A stretch of 64,000 bases of DNA, taken from Takakia lepidozioides. Its lineage: Eukaryota > Streptophyta > Takakiopsida > Takakiales > Takakiaceae. Each line of letters opens with the position of its first letter. Position 1 is the first letter of the stretch. The notes under the pieces were generated by a model, which was given only the letters and a program-made list of their open reading frames with translations, did no database searches and was not told the origin of the DNA. The DNA is taken from the NCBI GenBank assembly GCA_030704615.1, contig CM060733.1, positions 34,100,001-34,164,000 on the forward strand. Reading direction: 5' to 3'. The translations under genes were made by a program, and so were the position numbers. This document shows, piece after piece, positions 58,618 through 64,000 of this stretch.

Positions 58618-58838
58618 GTGAATGCTTGCTATGTTACAGCAGAAGCAGATACCAAGATGCGTTGAAACCTCCTCACAAATCGTCAGTCTCCCTCTCAGTC
58701 TCTCAAAATTTTGATTTTGGTCCTGCCAGCAATTCAGCACAGGAGCTGTTGTTTGGGAGGTAGTAGGGGTAAATTATGAGTTGTCATTGCAGCGACTTGT
58801 GGATAACTGATGAGGGGTGGGATGGAATGTGGGTGCAG

Positions 58839-61019
58839 ATCCATCCTAGAGGACCATATTCCAAGCACAAGAGCGCCAATGAGGCACTGTGGAATGAACA
58901 CATGTGGTTGGCAGGGACCGCAAAGTTGTTTGAACCAGGCAATTCAACTATGCTGACTGCTTTTGAAAGAGCGCCAAGAAAAGGTGTCCACAAGAACTCT
59001 TCCGGCAGTGGTGTGGATCTGAGGACAGCATGTAAGGCAGGACAACTGAAAGAGGCGCTGCACATTTTGACCCAAAGAGGCATTTCAGCAGACTACACTT
59101 CTTATGTCTATCTCTTGCAGGAGTGCATTAAGATGAAAAGTCTAGCAGAGGGGAAGCAGGTGCATGCCCACATTGTCCAAAATGGATTCAAGCCAAACAT
59201 CTTTCTGCACAACACTCTTGTTAACATGTATGCAAAGTGTGGGGATGTGGTTGATGCACGTCTAGTGTTTGACACAATGCCTGAACGAGATATGGTTACA
59301 TGGAATACTTTGATGGCAGGATATGCACAGCATGGGTGTGGCAGGGAGGCTTTTAAGATCTACGAGCAAATGATACGGGAAGGGGTGATGCCCGACAGAG
59401 TCACGTTCATTTGCATTCTCAAGGCATGTGCCAGCCTGGCATCCCTGGACAAAGGCAAAGAAGTCCACTCTCACATTATAAAAGCTGGAATTGTGCCAGA
59501 TATAATTCTAGAGACTGCCCTTGCTAACATGTATGCCAAATGTGGAAACATGAAGGATGCACGTAGAGTATTTGACAATATGGCTCGACAAAATGTGGTC
59601 TCATGGAATGCGATGATTGCAGGATATACTCAGCATGGGTGTGGTAGGGAGGCTTTGGAGACCTATGAGCATATGATACATGAAGGAATGATGCCCAACC
59701 AGGTCACATATGCTTGCATTCTCAATGCGTATGCCAAATGTGGTAACCTGAAGGCTGCTCGCCAAGTGTTTGACAGAATGGCTGAACGAGATGTGGTCTC
59801 ATGGAACGCAATGATCACAGGATATGTGCAGCATGGGTGTGGTATGGAGGCCCTGAAATTATTTGAACTAATGCAACAGGAAGGGTTGATGCCAAATCGT
59901 ATCACATTGATTTGCATTCTCAAGGCTTGTGCCAGCCTGTCAGCCCTGGAGAAGGGCAAACAGATGTATGTTCGCATCACCACAGCTGGAATTGCACCAG
60001 ATGTCATTCTGGAGACTACCCTTGTTGACATGTGTGCAAAATGTGGGAACATAAAGGATGCACGCGAAGTGTTTAATAATATGATTAACCGAGATTTGGT
60101 TTCATGGAATGCAATGATTGCAGGATATGCTCAGCATGGATACGGTGTGGAAGCCCTGCAACTATTTGAACAAATGCAACATGAAGGGTTGAAACCAAAT
60201 GGTGTCACCTTTATATGTGTCCTCTCTGCATGTAGCCATGTGGGCCTAGTGGATGAAGGCTGTCACTACTTTGATTCCATCAGTCGATCATGTGGCCTCT
60301 CGCCTACAGTGGGACATTTTGGTTGCATGGTGGACCTTCTTGGCCGTGCAGGGCAATTGGATGAGGCAGAGGAATTCATAAAGAAAATGCCAACTGCACC
60401 GGATGCTTCTGTGTGGCGGGCCCTACTTGGTGCCTGCAGAATTCATGGCAACTTAGAGGTGGCGGAACGTGCAGCAAAATGCCTTCTCAATTCGGATCCT
60501 CAGGACGCTGCAACTTATGTTCTGTTATCAAACATCTATGCTGCCGCTGGCAGATGGGACGATACTGCAAAGGTGAGAAAAATGATGGAGGTCAAAGGTG
60601 TCGGAAAGGAGCCGGGCCGCTGCTGCATTGAGGTTGACAGTCAGGTGCATACATTCGTTGTCGATGACAAATTGCATCCTCAAACTGAGGAAATCCATGC
60701 TGAGCTGAAGAGGATGTCTGGGTGGATGCAGAAGGCTGGGTACAGGCCTGACACACGCTTTATATTGCATGATGTAGAGGAGGAGCAAAAGGAAGTTTCT
60801 CTTTGCCACCACAGTGAGAAGCTGGCCATTGCTTTTGGTCTCATTAGCACAGCCCCTAGGACACCTCTCTGTCTCATAAAGAACCTTCGGGTTTGTGGTG
60901 ACTGCCACACAGCCACCAAGTTCATCTCAAAGATTTCTGGGCGAACAATTGTTGTGCGGGATGGCAACCGCTTTCACCACTTCCAAGATGGGGTTTGTTC
61001 TTGTGGGGATTACTGGTGA
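58839..61019 (+). CDS. DYW-class PPR protein (organellar C-to-U RNA editing factor)
   Basis: The frame is open from 58,776 to the TGA at 61,017-61,019 (747 codons if unspliced). The exon given starts at an acceptor and continues a PDF motif. PPR units of the P, L and S kinds follow from about 59,090: VNMYAKCGDVVDARLVF, MVTWNTLMAGYAQHGCG and ILKACASLASLDKGKEVHSH. E and E+ motifs come next, then the DYW deaminase with HSE (CHHSEKLAIAFGL), CGDCH and a terminal CSCGDYW. The zinc-binding and Glu residues are all present, so it should bind a defined plastid or mitochondrial RNA site and deaminate a C. Oddities: one repeat junction (ACILNAYAKCGN, near 59,725) has lost about 35 residues in frame, and the PG box reads PGRCCIEV instead of PGxSWIEV. 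No clear transit peptide was seen. Confidence 0.9.
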   Translation: MHPRGPYSKHKSANEALWNEHMWLAGTAKLFEPGNSTMLTAFERAPRKGVHKNSSGSGVDLRTACKAGQLKEALHILTQRGISADYTSYVYLLQECIKMKSLAEGKQVHAHIVQNGFKPNIFLHNTLVNMYAKCGDVVDARLVFDTMPERDMVTWNTLMAGYAQHGCGREAFKIYEQMIREGVMPDRVTFICILKACASLASLDKGKEVHSHIIKAGIVPDIILETALANMYAKCGNMKDARRVFDNMARQNVVSWNAMIAGYTQHGCGREALETYEHMIHEGMMPNQVTYACILNAYAKCGNLKAARQVFDRMAERDVVSWNAMITGYVQHGCGMEALKLFELMQQEGLMPNRITLICILKACASLSALEKGKQMYVRITTAGIAPDVILETTLVDMCAKCGNIKDAREVFNNMINRDLVSWNAMIAGYAQHGYGVEALQLFEQMQHEGLKPNGVTFICVLSACSHVGLVDEGCHYFDSISRSCGLSPTVGHFGCMVDLLGRAGQLDEAEEFIKKMPTAPDASVWRALLGACRIHGNLEVAERAAKCLLNSDPQDAATYVLLSNIYAAAGRWDDTAKVRKMMEVKGVGKEPGRCCIEVDSQVHTFVVDDKLHPQTEEIHAELKRMSGWMQKAGYRPDTRFILHDVEEEQKEVSLCHHSEKLAIAFGLISTAPRTPLCLIKNLRVCGDCHTATKFISKISGRTIVVRDGNRFHHFQDGVCSCGDYW

Positions 61020-63315
61020 AACGAGCAACTTCCATTGAAGAAAATGTATTGATCGAAATATGAGGGTGGAAAGGTAATAATTTGTCCCTCTCTCGTGAGG
61101 AAAGAGTGGAGGTAGAAAGAAACAACCTGTGTTGAATGTGACAGACAGTGTTGCATTTTCTGTCAGATTTATCCTATGCTGCTTTGTATTTCAAATTTAA
61201 TTGCAACAGTGAAGTGACAGAGGCCCTTACTGCAGAGGAGTTGTTGACAGGGCCTGGAGAAGAAAGTTTACACCCAAAAGGGTGGACGAAAAGGAGCCCA
61301 AGAGACCTGAAGACTGGTTTAGAGTGTGTTGCAGGGAGTGGCGACCAAGTTTTATGGAGTGGGTTGCAGGGATGGATGGACACATCATTACTGATGCCTG
61401 ATGGGTTATTATTGTGATATTTACCCAGACAATTTCGGATGCAGAAGGGATGTCACTCAATCTTCAGCTTAAGCCATGAGGAGGGTGAATCTCACAGACA
61501 AGCTCAGTTCACCTGTGCTCATGCATCCACACCAATATGTTTTAGAAGCCCTCCCACATTGGGAGTGTGTTCTGGACCTTGGGCTGCTGGACTGCACCTG
61601 CCACTCAGTAGCAGCAGCTGTGGCTTTGGGAGCCTGAACTTCAAAACATATGACATTTGCTCTGCAATTATTCAAAGGAAGAACAAAGGGGGCCTGGTTT
61701 GTCTGAGCCAACCTTGGGCAGTTTTGGAGAATAACCCTCCAGCAGATACCACAAGAGACGACTCACCCTTACTGTCATGGTGTTTCTATATTCCAAAGCT
61801 GCCTAGGCCAGTTGGGTGGCGAGAACTATGTGCAATGCTCATTATGTGGGGTGTTGAAGACAGCATAGCCATAGTGAAGAAGGTTGATTTCTGTGTCTCT
61901 GCCTTAAATATCTGCCACGTAGATCAGCTTGTTTTTACAGGGTTGGTAGTCTCCACCGGTGAGGCGACACTAACTACAATGTTCATGAGGAAGATGGAGC
62001 TGGCCGAATTCGTTATCTACACATTGGGAATTCTCAACTCTGCAATTTTCTCTAAAACGTGCTCCACAGCCGTTGTAGGATCAATGCAATGTCCTTTTGG
62101 GCAAGTGGACAACAGGTTCTTCTCAGGGCTTGCCCATAGCCTATGGAAATTCAGCTGCAAACCCAAGTTTGGAATTTGCAGAGAGAAATTGATGGTGGCT
62201 TCTCAGTCTTGACTCTGTTTAGCTCCCAATTCAAGCACAAGGGGATTTACTTGCAAGGCCCCGTTCACTTCATATTGTGCATACCTCAGTGAGTCAATAA
62301 ATTAGCAGCTATGCTGCAGTGATGCATACCATTTGTAAATGCAATGCTTGTCTTCGTTGTCATTTTTGCCACAGCTAGACAGACCAAGAACCTTCAACTT
62401 CTCCTAAGGTCAGGTAGCTGGATCTAATGCGAACAGTCGTGAGACATCAGGTTTAGCAGGTCGCCTACACCTTGGAGCTCACTAAAAGCAACGTCTCAGG
62501 TGGAGGCGGTAAAATTAACCAGGCCTGTGAGCTCTTTCACAGATGGACATTGGACAATCCAGCACAAACAATTCCTGGAAGTTTGAGAAGGACCTAGACC
62601 TCTTTGACCTTGGGGCACCTCTCCACAAGGAACTTCCGGAGGGTAGTCAACTGATCCAACGTAGGATGCTCACTTACAGCTTCGTGCACTTGTGAAGCTT
62701 TGATTTCGAATTACTAGAATTCCAGCGCCGCAAAGAACATACAAAGTATCTATGGAACACCAAGCCTCAGGAAAACACCTAAAACAGAGAATTGTATTGT
62801 GGTTTTATGGGCCCATGGTCTAGTATGCTGTCACTCAGAAGGTTCGTCACCGAAATGTGCAGGGGATCAGGAAAAGCAATATTTCAATAGCGTCACGGAG
62901 TATCGATCTGTTGCATAGCCTCGAAATCCGCTTTCACGTTGGCAGCCATGCTCGAGCTACAACGCCCTACAGTGAACGCAGAGGAATCGATATCTGCAGC
63001 CCTCCACATTTCGCTAACCTTCATGAAGCTCACTGCAGTGAACACACTCTACCTTCACGCAATTGCTTTCTTCTTCCACTTACTTCTCTCATTATTTTCA
63101 CAGCTGCACCCGCCCCGTCAATGGGCCGGGTAGAATTTTGTCCTCTGCATTATTCGATCGCCCTGCACGGCCAAGAAGATCTACTATGCAGCCGAAATGC
63201 CTCAATGTTGGAGTGAGGCCATACACTCGTCTCATGCATTAAAAGTACTGATGGCCTTCATCCGCAAGGTCCACATAGCTAAGTTGCAAGGTTGCAATTT
63301 TTCCACCCATGTAGG
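61020..63315. other. region between the PPR genes; one unrecognised ORF
   Basis: A plus frame of 257 codons at 61,439-62,212 (Cys/Ser-rich, no motif recognised) is the longest open stretch. Its codon pattern and lack of homology cues leave it doubtful. The rest holds short frames only. No transposon ends, RNA genes or PDF-motif exons were recognised in front of the second PPR gene. Confidence 0.3.
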
Positions 63316-64000
63316 ATGGCAGGATTGAACCTGGCACAGATTTTTATTGGACACCAGACTGGCAGCAGGGGTCGCACCTCCATTGTGGCAACTGCATTTC
63401 AAACAGGACCGAGAGAGGGAGCCCACAAGAACTCTTCTGGCACTTGTGGGAATGTGACATTATGCAAACCAGGACGATTGAAAGCGGCATTGCACATTTT
63501 GAACAAAAGAGGCATTCAAGCAGACTCCCGTACTTATGTCCGGGTCTTGCAGGAGTGCATCAACATGAAAAACTTAGCAGAGGGAAAGCAGGTGCATGCT
63601 CACATTATTCAAAGTGGATTCAAGCCGGACAACTTTCTGCTCAACACCCTTGTCAACATGTATGTCAAGTGTGGGAGTGTCAGGGACGCCCGCCAAGTGT
63701 TTGACAAAATGCCACAACGAGATATGTTTGCCTGGACTATAATGATATCAGGATATGCCAAGCGCGGGTGTGGTTGGGAGGCTATCAAACTCTATGAACA
63801 AATGCAACGGGCAGGGGTGACACCCGATAAGGTCACATTTATTTGCATTCTCAATGCTGCTGCCAGTTTAGGAGCTCTGGAAGAGGGGCGACAAATACAT
63901 GTGGCCATCATCAAAGCTGGAATTGCACCAGATATCATTCTGGAGACTGCCCTTGCTGACATGTATGCCAAATGTGGTAGTCTGGAGGTTGCACGTCAAG
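63316..64000 (+). CDS. second PPR protein, 3' end outside window
   Basis: From the ATG at 63,316 the frame is open to the window edge (228 codons): MAGLNLAQIFIGHQTG..., then AALHILNKRGIQADSRTYV, HAHIIQSGFKPDNFLLNTLV, NMYVKCGSVRDARQVFDKMP, FAWTIMISGYAKRGCGWEA and ILNAAASLGALEEGRQIHVA. It is close to the first PPR gene from the HKNSSG segment (63,425 versus 58,990) onward, so the pair is a tandem duplication. The N-terminus differs and lacks the PDF motif. Its class (E, DYW) cannot be told because the C-terminus is outside. Confidence 0.85.
   Translation, partial: MAGLNLAQIFIGHQTGSRGRTSIVATAFQTGPREGAHKNSSGTCGNVTLCKPGRLKAALHILNKRGIQADSRTYVRVLQECINMKNLAEGKQVHAHIIQSGFKPDNFLLNTLVNMYVKCGSVRDARQVFDKMPQRDMFAWTIMISGYAKRGCGWEAIKLYEQMQRAGVTPDKVTFICILNAAASLGALEEGRQIHVAIIKAGIAPDIILETALADMYAKCGSLEVARQ

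Noticed and set aside
61148-61417. Short frames after the first PPR gene as further PPR exons
   Set aside because: The PPR frame ends at a canonical CGDYW terminus, and these frames show no PPR or PDF pattern.

Overview
This is nuclear DNA from a land plant. The evidence is intron-rich genes with GT-AG junctions, plant Ty3/gypsy, LINE and DNA-transposon remnants, and two DYW-class pentatricopeptide (PPR) genes of the kind expanded in plants that edit organellar RNA heavily. A hedgehog-type Hint gene, FCP1-like genes and the repeat content make a seed-free plant (lycophyte, fern or moss) the best guess, but the species cannot be named from the sequence.

Layout. 1 to about 11.8 kb: a 5'-truncated Ty3/gypsy element. 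Its gag-pol is broken, but an intact 1,224-codon extra ORF lies between integrase and the polypurine tract/3' LTR. 11.8-15.5 kb: unassigned repeat-like DNA with one 218-codon ORF on the minus strand. 15.8-31.5 kb: two tandem FCP1/NIF-like (HAD fold) genes. The second is split by an 11,398-bp DNA transposon at 18,271-29,668, which has an exact 10-bp target duplication. 31.5-36.9 kb: a foldback element and a degenerate satellite. 36.9-39.0 kb: a decayed hedgehog-like Hint gene. 39.7-40.2 kb: a gag fragment. 41.4-43.9 kb: an apparently intact five-exon PC-esterase (TBL/NXPE-like) gene. 45.0-56.5 kb: a minus-strand multi-exon gene with two cyclic-nucleotide-binding domains and a LINE in one intron. 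57.3-61.0 kb: OSB-type PDF-motif exons leading into a complete DYW PPR gene. 63.3 kb to the edge: a second PPR gene that leaves the window.

The most unusual object is the 11.4-kb transposon. It carries a minus-strand transposase (zinc-binding N-terminus, MULE-like DDE core, C-terminal SWIM finger), a minus-strand gene with a ParB/sulfiredoxin-like DGNHR motif, and a plus-strand five-exon gene with the motif order of a beta-class DNA N4/N6 methyltransferase. Its noncoding parts hold about fourteen copies of a degenerate palindrome around GAATGTCGT/ACGACATTC. ParB-like domains beside N4/N6 methylases are familiar in phages and bacteria. Finding both with a eukaryotic DDE transposase suggests a mobile element that marks or handles its own DNA. 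This copy is dead: it has several TAA/TAG stops and frameshifts, but its boundaries are clean.

All assignments come from reading motifs by eye. Exon borders are inferred from splice consensus and phase, and no database search was possible.
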